From positions 1 to 23,671 of the forward strand of contig PAYI01000056.1 in the NCBI GenBank assembly GCA_002714815.1: DNA of 23,671 bases. Reading direction: 5' to 3'. The notes under the pieces were generated by a model. The model made no database searches. It saw nothing but the letters and a program-made list of their open reading frames with translations, and had not been told where the DNA came from. The translations under genes and the position numbers were made by a program. The first letter of the stretch is position 1, and every line of letters begins with the position of its first letter. Source of the DNA: Flavobacteriaceae bacterium (lineage in GTDB: Bacteria; Bacteroidota; Bacteroidia; Flavobacteriales; Flavobacteriaceae). Below, piece by piece: positions 16,364 to 23,671 of this stretch.

Positions 16364-17056
16364 TTAATCACAAGGGAAAACGGTTTGATTTTCATTATTC
16401 TTCATAACTCTTGCTGGATTACCTAAAGCTATTACACTATCAGGAATGTCTCTATGCACGACAGAACCCATTCCTATAATTGTATCATTGCCAATTGAAA
16501 TTTTCTGCCGCATACATACGTTTACGCCAAGAAAGGTGGAGATACCAATATTACAATACCCCGAAATATCAACGTAACTAGAAATGACACTATGTGCTCC
16601 GATCTTTGCATCGTGCCCGATGCATGCATTTGGATGAATATAAACATTATCTCCAATTATTATATCACAAGTAATTGATAAAAATTTACAAATTATGGTC
16701 CCTTTCCCTATCTTCGTTGAATTTGGGATCACAACATCAGGATGAATTAGGGTCGCCAACTTATATTCATTAGCGATTATTTTATCATAAAGCTTGTTCC
16801 TTAATGATGGTTCACCAGTGGCAATGCAGATTTCTATATTACTTTTGGGAAATAATGATTTTATTTCAGAAAATTTTACAACTACAAGCTTTCTGGGATT
16901 ATAAATCTCATCAGCATCATCAATAAAAATAATTTGAGACCAAAAATTATTCAACTTATTGATAACGGTTGCTAATTCAAAAACCTCTCTACCTAGGGGG
17001 CCAGCGCCATATATGCCGAGAATACTATTTTTATCTTCATTTAAGCTTTTATTCAT
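16364..17056 (-). CDS. pglD: PglD/NeuD-family sugar O/N-acyltransferase
   Basis: A 230-aa acyltransferase with an N-terminal nucleotide-sugar binding fold (SILGIYGAGPLGREVFELA, about 11-29; IIFIDDADE) and a C-terminal left-handed beta-helix of hexapeptide repeats (about 105-215). NACIGHDAKIGAHSVIS contains His148, matching the catalytic His of PglD, with Asp149 following. The family acetylates the 4-amino group in UDP-bacillosamine synthesis or sialic-acid hydroxyls. Being next to the PglC-like gene and in the same locus as PglE- and PglF-like enzymes supports the bacillosamine role. Given the acyl carrier and ligase downstream, the group transferred might not be acetyl. The final ALGNPARVMKN is also typical. 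Confidence 0.78.
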   Translation of the reverse strand: MNKSLNEDKNSILGIYGAGPLGREVFELATVINKLNNFWSQIIFIDDADEIYNPRKLVVVKFSEIKSLFPKSNIEICIATGEPSLRNKLYDKIIANEYKLATLIHPDVVIPNSTKIGKGTIICKFLSITCDIIIGDNVYIHPNACIGHDAKIGAHSVISSYVDISGYCNIGISTFLGVNVCMRQKISIGNDTIIGMGSVVHRDIPDSVIALGNPARVMKNNENQTVFPCD

Positions 17057-17112
17057 AATTAGAACTTTTTATTAAGTTTTTCTTTAAAAAATTATAGCCT
17101 CGTAAATCTGTA

Positions 17113-17708
17113 TTAATTTGAGTGGTTGCCTTCAAATTCTTCCATAGTAAAATCATCAGATGAATTTATATCTTTTCGTAGTAAAACAACAAAAATTGTT
17201 GAGAACAAAATTTTAAGATCCAAAAAAATGATTGATTATCAACATACCAAACATCTAACTCAAATCGCTTATCCCAAGTTACAGCATTACGCCCATTAAT
17301 TTGTGCCCATCCAGTGACACCTGGCTTTACTTCGTGCCTACGGTCTTGCTCTGCAGAATACCGCTTTAGATATCTTTCTCTTAATGGCCTTGGACCAACA
17401 AAACTCATTTGGCCTAATAGAACATTCCATAAGCTCGGTAGCTCATCAACGCTAGTTTTTCTAATAAAATCACCTAATTTTGTAATTCGATCTTTGTCTG
17501 GCAATAATTCACCATCCATACCCCGATCTCGAGTCATAGAAGAAAACTTAATGATTTTGAACCTTAAGTGATTTTTCCCTAACCTATCTTGCTTAAAAAA
17601 TACAGGACGTCCTTGAAAAATAAATATTATAAAAGAAAAAATAGTAACTATAAGAAGAACTAAGGGAAATGAGATCAATAATAGCGTTAAATCAAATATT
17701 CTTTTCAA
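17113..17708 (-). CDS. pglC: PglC-like phosphoglycosyltransferase, frameshifted in a T7 run
   Basis: The first enzyme of glycan assembly: it transfers phospho-sugar, probably di-N-acetylbacillosamine phosphate, to undecaprenyl phosphate at the inner membrane. Residues about 5-31 form the reentrant membrane helix with Pro15; the catalytic Asp88-Glu89 lie in KTSVDELPSLWNVLLGQMSF, followed by VGPRPL and KPGVTGWAQINGR. As read, the frame ends at 17166 (180 aa) with an unlike tail after VDNQSF. One extra T in the seven-T run (plus-strand A17222-17228) restores LDLKILF, then a hydrophobic and acidic tail through TMEEFEG to a stop at 17113, giving 198 aa, normal for PglC. The start is TTG 17708; the codon before it is a stop. 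A sequencing indel, a real mutation or slippage are all possible. Confidence 0.85.
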
Positions 17709-17732
17709 CTATATACCATTTAGTTAAAATTC

Positions 17733-18956
17733 TTAAAACTTTTGAAAATACGTCGAATTGAGGGCCTCCTCGAAAATTTTTAAACGGGAATTTATTTGTC
17801 CAGAATCTTTAATAAATAGAGAATTTGTAGTTTCAGAAACATAAAAATTTAATTCTTCAAGAAGGAATAACACCAAGTTAATTTTTTTCAAATTTACATT
17901 TCTAAAATCAATTCCAGGCCAATTATCAATAAGTTTATTTTGATCTTTTGTCAAATCATTTTGAATGATTTTATTTAATCTTCTTATGTAACCATCTACG
18001 TTCCTTGACTGTAACAAAAGGATTAAGAGATCATAGCTTATTTGTTTTTCACCGCTATTTTCCCAATCTAAAATCCAAAACTTTTTTTCATTAGCAAGGA
18101 TATTCCCCTGATGAAAATCACCATGGCAATAAGCAATGGTTACTTTCATTTCCATGTAATCGTCGAGCAATTCAATTAATGCCCGTTTTATTTTAACAAT
18201 TCTTTCTTTTACATTATTTTCCATGAATACTAGTTTTTTTACTGCAACATCAATTTCATTTTCTAATCTAAAAGTATATTTTGCTAAACTTATCTTCTTC
18301 TTTGTTTCATTTAACATATCATGTATGTGATCAACTACTTTCTGTAGTGTTTCTTTTCCTTTATCTGCATGCATTCTATTTGGAGATATTCCATGTATAT
18401 ATTCTTCGCAAAACCATAAGGCATTTTGACTTTGTTTGATTATTTTTGTCACTGGTAGGTTTATAAATTTTTCTCTAATATATATTTCTTTATCAATAAA
18501 CTTTTTATCAAATCCATTTTTCAATATGACATAAACTATATTCTTTGAAATATCTATCATTCGTATTTTTGTATTCCCGCCAATAATTAACTTATTAGAG
18601 GGATCTTCAAGGGGCGGTGAAATTTCAATTTTATATTTTGCAAAAAACTGTGATGTAATATGATTTTGAGATAAATGTAGATAAAGTTTTTGTAATAAGC
18701 TGCGCCATGGTTTTAATGGATTATCTAAATATTCACCATTTATAGATCTAAAAACATTTGGATTTACTTTTTTTACAAAAATAGAATTAATTAACGGATT
18801 GCAGTACCATTGCTGCATTAATGTAGAATTTGTGAGGCTTTTTCGTTTCCATTCAACAATGTGACTTTTCCCAAATACTTCATCAAGAAATAATGTAAAA
18901 GTTTCAATGAATATCCTATCGAATGGTTCTCTTTTTATTAATTCACTGATCTTCAT
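17733..18956 (-). CDS. APH-like small-molecule kinase (aminoglycoside phosphotransferase fold)
   Basis: A 407-aa protein whose C-terminal half has the APH/choline-kinase fold. CHGDFHQGNIL at about 277-287 is the catalytic loop and ILDWENSG (Asp297) the metal-binding segment. An N-terminal region of some 120 residues is not recognised. Kinases of this type in polysaccharide loci phosphorylate sugars, choline or other polar building blocks; here the substrate is unknown, and antibiotic resistance is unlikely given the context. The stop lies 24 bases before the pglC start, and ATG 18956 is 26 bases after the GT4 stop, consistent with one operon. Confidence 0.8.
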   Translation of the reverse strand: MKISELIKREPFDRIFIETFTLFLDEVFGKSHIVEWKRKSLTNSTLMQQWYCNPLINSIFVKKVNPNVFRSINGEYLDNPLKPWRSLLQKLYLHLSQNHITSQFFAKYKIEISPPLEDPSNKLIIGGNTKIRMIDISKNIVYVILKNGFDKKFIDKEIYIREKFINLPVTKIIKQSQNALWFCEEYIHGISPNRMHADKGKETLQKVVDHIHDMLNETKKKISLAKYTFRLENEIDVAVKKLVFMENNVKERIVKIKRALIELLDDYMEMKVTIAYCHGDFHQGNILANEKKFWILDWENSGEKQISYDLLILLLQSRNVDGYIRRLNKIIQNDLTKDQNKLIDNWPGIDFRNVNLKKINLVLFLLEELNFYVSETTNSLFIKDSGQINSRLKIFEEALNSTYFQKF

Positions 18957-18982
18957 TTACAAATGAACATTGATAATTAATT

Positions 18983-20137
18983 CTACAAGAAAAAATCAGG
19001 TTTATTCCCTTGATTTATAACCCAGTCATATAATTGAATTGATTTTATTGAGATATTTTCCCATAAATATTTTTCTTGAATTAACTGCCGACCTCTCTCT
19101 CCCATTTCATTTAATTCTTTTTCGGTAGTCTCTAAAAGTTTAATTAAACCAGATTTGATACCTTCATCATTATTATCAACCCAAAAACCACATTTTTTTT
19201 CATTCAATTCTTCCCAGGGTGTACCTGTAGTAGTTATAACAGGCAAACCTCTAGCCAATGCTTCGGCAACTACAATACCAAAATTTTCATTAAAAGAAGG
19301 CAATATCATTATATTGGCACTATCAAATTCGTCAATTTTATCTTGTCCAAACTTTGGACCAATAAAACTAACTATATCCCCTAACCCAAGTTGATCAATC
19401 ATCTTTAATAGAAGCTTTTTATAAGATTTATTCTCATAACCAGCTATGGTGAATTCCCAATGTGAGAATTTTTCTATCCCTATTGAATTTATTGCTCTCA
19501 ATACCCTTTCAATCCCTTTTATAGGATTGATTTGAGATAAGAATAACATTTTCTTTTTTGAATTTTGGCAATTATCAAGCCTCTTTTTTGCATTGATAAA
19601 TTCCAATGAAACCCCGTTAGGAATTATCGCAATCTCTTTTTGAGGGAATAAATTTTTTAGACTCTGGGCTTCATAGCTTGCACATGAAACTAATACATCT
19701 GTACCTCTTAAATTAGATTTCTCAAAGAGGTTTAAAGCAAATATCTTTTTATACTTTGAGATATTAAAATTATGCTTCAGTAAATAACCATGAGGCTGTA
19801 CTACGGATGCTAAATTATTATTATTTTTTCTTAACTTTTTTGATAAGATACTTATGGGCATCCAAATACCATGCTGGTGCACTATATCATAATGCATTTT
19901 CTTGGGTGCCGGATGAAATATTTGCTTAACAAGTCCATATTTAGGATCTCCAAAAGTAGGTAAAGCAACAACGTTTTCATCTTCCCCAAATTGATTTGCA
20001 TCATCATTATCTCCAGGATACCAAATATGAGGTTCATGCTGAAGTCTTTTTTGATTTTTATATAAATTAGATACAACCTCATTTACGCCACCACCTTTAT
20101 GATCTCCAAGAACATTAGCTAGATGAAGTATTTTCAT
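18983..20137 (-). CDS. GT4 family glycosyltransferase
   Basis: A 384-aa GT-B retaining glycosyltransferase that adds a sugar from a nucleotide donor to the lipid-linked glycan on the cytoplasmic face. The N-terminus has KILHLANVLGDHKGGGVNE, where the Gly-rich loop binds the acceptor; HQHGIWMPISIL follows. The C-terminal donor domain has SQINPIKGIERVLRA and the E-x7-E motif NENFGIVVAEALARG (Glu284, Glu292). Length and domain order are normal for the family. Nine bases separate it from the stop of the next glycosyltransferase gene along the plus-strand coordinates. Confidence 0.92.
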   Translation of the reverse strand: MKILHLANVLGDHKGGGVNEVVSNLYKNQKRLQHEPHIWYPGDNDDANQFGEDENVVALPTFGDPKYGLVKQIFHPAPKKMHYDIVHQHGIWMPISILSKKLRKNNNNLASVVQPHGYLLKHNFNISKYKKIFALNLFEKSNLRGTDVLVSCASYEAQSLKNLFPQKEIAIIPNGVSLEFINAKKRLDNCQNSKKKMLFLSQINPIKGIERVLRAINSIGIEKFSHWEFTIAGYENKSYKKLLLKMIDQLGLGDIVSFIGPKFGQDKIDEFDSANIMILPSFNENFGIVVAEALARGLPVITTTGTPWEELNEKKCGFWVDNNDEGIKSGLIKLLETTEKELNEMGERGRQLIQEKYLWENISIKSIQLYDWVINQGNKPDFFL

Positions 20138-20146
20138 GTAAGACAG

Positions 20147-21310
20147 CTATAGATTAAGTTCATTTTTTATAGTATCCATTTCATTATAAAACGATTCTCC
20201 GGAGAACTTATTTTGAAAGGTTTTGAATGCATTTTTTTTCATTTTAATAACATCATCTCTTGATATAAAAGAAAGATCCTCAATAAGATTTCCTAAGTTA
20301 TATTCATTAAAGTTAAATCCTATTTTTTCAGATAAAACTAAAGTTTCAGTATCTTCTTTAGCTGAATTAAGTAATGGAATACCATAAGATAAATAATCTA
20401 TGGATTTATAAGATAATGCGACTTCTGTGCTATTTTTATAGCCATTGAAGCCGAACCAACATTGTGATAGCTTGTTTATCTTAAAATCTTCATCAAACGA
20501 TATCCCATGATCAATAAATTCAAGATTCTTATTTTTAAGTTGATTAAAAAACCAATTTCGATTAGGCCCTGAACCAATTATGTGTAAAGTCACTCTTCTT
20601 TTTTTTTGGATGCCTAACATAATTTCAAATAGACTATCAAAATCATATATAAAGCCTATGTTACCCAAATATGCAATGGAAATCTCCTCAGATAGACCTG
20701 TAAATGCCGGTGTGTCAGATTGAATTTTCTTTATGAAAATTACCTTTGAATTCTTTTTACCATTTAATTTTAATTTCTTAAAAAAGTATTGAGATTCAGC
20801 AATGAAAAAATCACTTTTTTGAACTGCAATCATTCGAGAAACCTTTGGGATAATACCAATAATAGATAAAATTGATTTTTTAAATATATTGTTATCATGT
20901 GGAAATGCTTCTGGCCACAAATCAATTACATCTATGATAAACTTTGTTTTTCTATTCAGTTTTAATAAAAGAGTTAACAATAACCAATTTGGAGGTATGA
21001 TAACATATACTATATGCACCTTTTCTCTTATCAAATATTTAATAACTTTCAATGAATAGATTAAATGAGATAGAATTCTATTTATTGATAAACTAGACTG
21101 ATAGCTATTTGTTGTTAAATGTTTAAAATCCTTATTGCCAAAATATCTAAATTTTTTAAGACTATGAGAAAAGTTTGAGTATAAGACTTTAGTATCGAAG
21201 TTTCTATAGGTAAAATATTTATATACCATATTTGACCTTGAAATAGAATTATCTTCATGGAAATTTGATATGATAACAACCTTCCTATCTTTGTTATGAG
21301 ATCTTATCAA
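20147..21310 (-). CDS. GT-B glycosyltransferase (GT4-like, divergent)
   Basis: A 387-aa probable GT-B transferase. The first domain contains VVIISNFHEDNSISRSNMV and the membrane-associated VHIVYVIIPPNWLLLTLLLK. The donor domain has ISIAYLGNIGFIYDFDSL, LHIIGSGPNR and KSIDYLSYGIPLLNS, the place where Leloir enzymes bind the nucleotide. The E-x7-E motif of typical GT4 is not clear; STEVALSYKSIDYLSYG occupies that region. No sugar specificity can be given. The start is TTG 21310: an in-frame stop lies two codons upstream, and the first ATG is 27 codons in, which would cut the Rossmann strand. Confidence 0.75.
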   Translation of the reverse strand: MIRSHNKDRKVVIISNFHEDNSISRSNMVYKYFTYRNFDTKVLYSNFSHSLKKFRYFGNKDFKHLTTNSYQSSLSINRILSHLIYSLKVIKYLIREKVHIVYVIIPPNWLLLTLLLKLNRKTKFIIDVIDLWPEAFPHDNNIFKKSILSIIGIIPKVSRMIAVQKSDFFIAESQYFFKKLKLNGKKNSKVIFIKKIQSDTPAFTGLSEEISIAYLGNIGFIYDFDSLFEIMLGIQKKRRVTLHIIGSGPNRNWFFNQLKNKNLEFIDHGISFDEDFKINKLSQCWFGFNGYKNSTEVALSYKSIDYLSYGIPLLNSAKEDTETLVLSEKIGFNFNEYNLGNLIEDLSFISRDDVIKMKKNAFKTFQNKFSGESFYNEMDTIKNELNL

Positions 21311-21365
21311 AACATATTACTTACTATATTGACATGCATCATCTATTTAATACTATAGGTTATAA

Positions 21366-22028
21366 TTATACTAATCCAACTTTAAAGTGAATTTCTTTTT
21401 TAATCTTATTGATATCTCTCGTCCCATCTATGTGAATAAGATTTTTATCCATGTTAAGATACTCTTTATAAAGTTTTAATCTTTTTTCTAATTTATTTGG
21501 TGTATCAGGAAATGGTTCAAATTTAAATTTGGAGCGGATGATTGCTTCTGCAACAGGCACAGTTGATACAAAATGTAGGTTTGGCTTTATTGAAGTAAAT
21601 ACTAGTAATCTCCATAATAACCATTTATCAGTATTCTCGGTTGGGAAGGCTAATTGGAAATCAATATTCGTATCTAATAAATATCTATCGCAAATTATAT
21701 TATAATTAAAAAAATATTTTAATCTTAAATAAAGACTATAAAAAAGAATAAGATCTAAAATTGCAAATGTTATCCATATTTTTCTAACAAATGGGCTGGA
21801 AAAAGCTCTATCTCTCTTTTGGGATTTGCCCGGTTTAGGTAACTTTCTTCCAATAAAAAATCTTATGATAGTTTTTATTAGTTCAAATCCAGGCGTGTAC
21901 CCCCCTCTTGACCAGAAAACCAAATTTTTTTTATTCTTATTAGACAGTTCTAGATTTAAAAAGTCTATTTGTGTTGATTTTCCTGAACAATCTAATCCTG
22001 AAAAAATAATAACTTGTCTTTTTTTCAT
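21366..22028 (-). CDS. Thymidylate-kinase-like P-loop protein
   Basis: A 220-aa P-loop kinase fold protein. The Walker A segment FSGLDCSGKSTQ spans residues 9-20, and CDRYLLDTNIDF matches the DR(Y/F) region of thymidylate kinases. It differs from housekeeping Tmk in an inserted basic and hydrophobic stretch (about 60-105), so dTMP is unlikely to be its substrate. Similar proteins are found among glycosyltransferase genes in capsule loci, with unknown targets. Start ATG 22028. It could phosphorylate a sugar, a lipid-linked intermediate or a small-molecule precursor. Confidence 0.7.
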   Translation of the reverse strand: MKKRQVIIFSGLDCSGKSTQIDFLNLELSNKNKKNLVFWSRGGYTPGFELIKTIIRFFIGRKLPKPGKSQKRDRAFSSPFVRKIWITFAILDLILFYSLYLRLKYFFNYNIICDRYLLDTNIDFQLAFPTENTDKWLLWRLLVFTSIKPNLHFVSTVPVAEAIIRSKFKFEPFPDTPNKLEKRLKLYKEYLNMDKNLIHIDGTRDINKIKKEIHFKVGLV

Positions 22029-22101
22029 TATAATTTAAAACTGTGATTGATTATTAAAGATATTCCGTTTTTGCAACCAAAAGATTTTATTTAGATAAAA
22101 A

Positions 22102-22950
22102 CTATTTTTTAAGTTTATTTGACGACCAAACATTTTTAATATGGTTTAACTTTTTCACAATTAAATACTTTATGTAAGAACGTATTTTTATAAATAGACA
22201 TAGTAAAATGTTATCATATCTTTCCGTTGCAATCATGCTTTTTGTTAATCCGTATATACCTTTTACAAACCGTTGTTCCCCCACGATATTAGATCCAAGA
22301 GATTGCGATATGATTCGATGTTCAACCAGAGGCTTACCAATTAAAATGCCATCCCCATTTCTAGCCAAGTAGCGTCTATAAGCATTAATATCTTCTAACC
22401 CATTTAAAAACTTATCCTCATCAAACATGATCGATAAAAATAAATCCTTTTGAACAACAACTGATGAATGAATAATTTTATTTTTCCTTGCTAAAACAGA
22501 TAAATCAATTATTTGATCAGAGATAACCCTCTCTGATGATAATCTTTTACCGTTTTCATCAACTCTATTTGCTAGTGAACAAATCAGTGAAAATTTATTT
22601 ACATAATCCAACTGCGTTTCCAGTTTTTCTTCATACCAGATGTCATCCGAATCAATAAATGCAAGATAACTCCCCTCAGAATTTTTTATACCTATGTTTC
22701 TTGGGAGTGCTGGGCCCCCGCTATTAATATCAGTTGCATATATTTTAATATTGTCATATCCTGATTGAAAATCATTCAATATATCTATTGTTCTATCTGT
22801 AGAACAATTATCTACAATTATTAATTCCCATTTTTTATAAGATTGATTGATGACTGATTGTATTGTTTCTTTAAGATATAGTTCACCATTATAGACTGAC
22901 ATTATAATTGAGTAAACAGGTCTATGCTTATTCTTTTTTTCAATGGTCAT
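22102..22950 (-). CDS. GT2 family glycosyltransferase
   Basis: A 282-aa inverting GT-A transferase. The N-terminus shows YSIIMSVYNGELYLKETIQS, then WELIIVDNCSTDRTIDIL for nucleotide binding, and YLAFIDSDDIWYEEKL with the DSDD metal motif (residues 100-103). The C-terminal third is basic and without clear membrane spans, ending in a Lys-rich tail. It would add one sugar of the repeating unit; the donor cannot be read. ATG 22950 is clear although no Shine-Dalgarno site precedes it. It is 61 bases downstream of the Wzy-like gene. Confidence 0.92.
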   Translation of the reverse strand: MTIEKKNKHRPVYSIIMSVYNGELYLKETIQSVINQSYKKWELIIVDNCSTDRTIDILNDFQSGYDNIKIYATDINSGGPALPRNIGIKNSEGSYLAFIDSDDIWYEEKLETQLDYVNKFSLICSLANRVDENGKRLSSERVISDQIIDLSVLARKNKIIHSSVVVQKDLFLSIMFDEDKFLNGLEDINAYRRYLARNGDGILIGKPLVEHRIISQSLGSNIVGEQRFVKGIYGLTKSMIATERYDNILLCLFIKIRSYIKYLIVKKLNHIKNVWSSNKLKK

Positions 22951-23011
22951 TTTTAATAGGAGATTGTTTTAATTATTGATTTAGCAATTCAATTTCTCTT
23001 TAGATAAATGA

Positions 23012-23671
23012 CTATTGGAACTGTGACAGAGACATTGAATTACGATTCAAAGTCAAGAATCTTTTCTCATAGCGATGCCCCATTATAAACAGTGCTACGC
23101 AAATAACCACAATAAATTGTAAAATACCATTTTTTGTGATTGTAACATAATGTATTCCTGAAATTGCAAAAATATTTACAATTATAATTAGTTTAGCCAT
23201 TATAATTCTATCTACACTAGCCGGCATAATTCGAAGTATTTTACCTACATACCTGAAATAGTATAAATACAATAAAAATATAAGAACCATAGATATCAAG
23301 CCTTGTTCCAATACCATATTCAAGTAACCAAAATCTGCCTGGAAATAAGAAAAGTCAAAATATTCCTTAATTACTTTTTCTGTTCCAAGCAAAGAGGATT
23401 TTCCAACACCAGTTAATTGATAAAAAATAGGTAACTGATTTATATTTATTAATGGAGACAGGAATATTTCAATATAATTATTTATGAAATTATCAATAAA
23501 AGTCTCGTCAACCGATTCTATTAGCTCATATCTCATAGATAACCATACCCTCCAATATTTTTGCATTGTAAAAAAAGAAATAAATACCACTGCGATTGAA
23601 GATAAATAAATCATTGAAAATCTGAATGTGATAAAGATGTACATTAATAGGGATGTCACTAATGCTAATAA
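23012..23671 (-). CDS. O-antigen polymerase/ligase-like membrane protein (Wzy or WaaL), 5' part outside window
   Basis: The frame is open to the window edge; the in-frame GTG at 23659 lies within a predicted membrane helix, so the true start is outside. The visible 219 residues contain two N-terminal helices, a loop of about 90 residues (ESVDETF ... ADFGYLNM) and two to three further helices (EQGLISMVLIFLLYLYY; IIVNIFAISGIHYVTI; GILQFIVVICVALFIMG) before a short basic tail. A large periplasmic loop followed by a D-x-G-Y/N pattern and a Gly-containing helix is common in Wzy/WaaL proteins. In this context it probably polymerises or ligates repeat units in the inner membrane. Wzy and WaaL cannot be told apart from sequence of this kind. 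Confidence 0.65.
   Translation of the reverse strand, partial: LLALVTSLLMYIFITFRFSMIYLSSIAVVFISFFTMQKYWRVWLSMRYELIESVDETFIDNFINNYIEIFLSPLININQLPIFYQLTGVGKSSLLGTEKVIKEYFDFSYFQADFGYLNMVLEQGLISMVLIFLLYLYYFRYVGKILRIMPASVDRIIMAKLIIIVNIFAISGIHYVTITKNGILQFIVVICVALFIMGHRYEKRFLTLNRNSMSLSQFQ

Noticed and set aside
17733..18956. Antibiotic resistance gene
   Set aside because: The APH fold is shared by many small-molecule kinases; surrounding genes are glycan biosynthesis and the N-terminal third is unlike resistance enzymes.

Overview
The window is AT-rich and almost entirely a surface-polysaccharide (capsule or O-antigen type) biosynthesis locus of a Gram-negative bacterium. Signal peptides, a beta-barrel protein ending in Phe and a Wzi-like outer-membrane protein support an outer membrane. 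Base composition and the style of the outer-membrane proteins suggest the FCB assemblage (marine Bacteroidota or Marinimicrobia-like), but nothing here fixes the lineage. Some genes carry Shine-Dalgarno sites (GGAGG before the 16341 start, GAGG before 86), and TTG starts are common.

Layout: 86-967 (+) is a coiled-coil/beta-barrel outer-membrane protein of different base composition, closed by a strong hairpin terminator. A GT2 glycosyltransferase (1036-1716, +) starts right after that terminator's T-tract. Everything else runs on the minus strand, so transcription is right to left. In that order: Wzy/WaaL-like membrane protein (cut by the window edge), GT2, thymidylate-kinase-like protein, two GT4/GT-B transferases, APH-like kinase, PglC-like phosphoglycosyltransferase (frameshifted), PglD/NeuD-like acyltransferase, short-chain dehydrogenase, acyl carrier protein, nucleotidyltransferase-fold protein, formyltransferase, PIG-L deacetylase, a 419-bp gap with two tiny plus-strand hydrophobic ORFs, transketolase N and C subunits, ANL acid ligase, LuxE-like acyl-protein synthetase, LuxC-like acyl reductase, PglE-like aminotransferase, PglF/WbpM-like 4,6-dehydratase and a Wzi-like protein.

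How it may work: the dehydratase, aminotransferase and acyltransferase look like a route to UDP-bacillosamine-type sugar, which PglC would load on undecaprenyl phosphate; the glycosyltransferases extend it, the Wzy/WaaL-like protein polymerises or ligates, and Wzi helps display the product. Between pglD and pglE lies a cassette of about 9 kb that activates, carries, reduces and possibly C2-extends a small acid, plus a deacetylase/formyltransferase pair. Its composition resembles the V. cholerae O1 tetronate genes (acyl carrier, AMP ligase, LuxC/LuxE-like reductase) but with an added two-subunit transketolase. This cassette is the best candidate for undescribed chemistry.

Two genes are longer than an ATG/GTG/TTG reading shows: the Wzi frame is open for 188 codons upstream of its first canonical start, right up to the preceding stop, and pglC recovers a family-typical C-terminus after one added T in a T7 run. 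No tRNA, rRNA, CRISPR, insertion sequence or transposase was seen.
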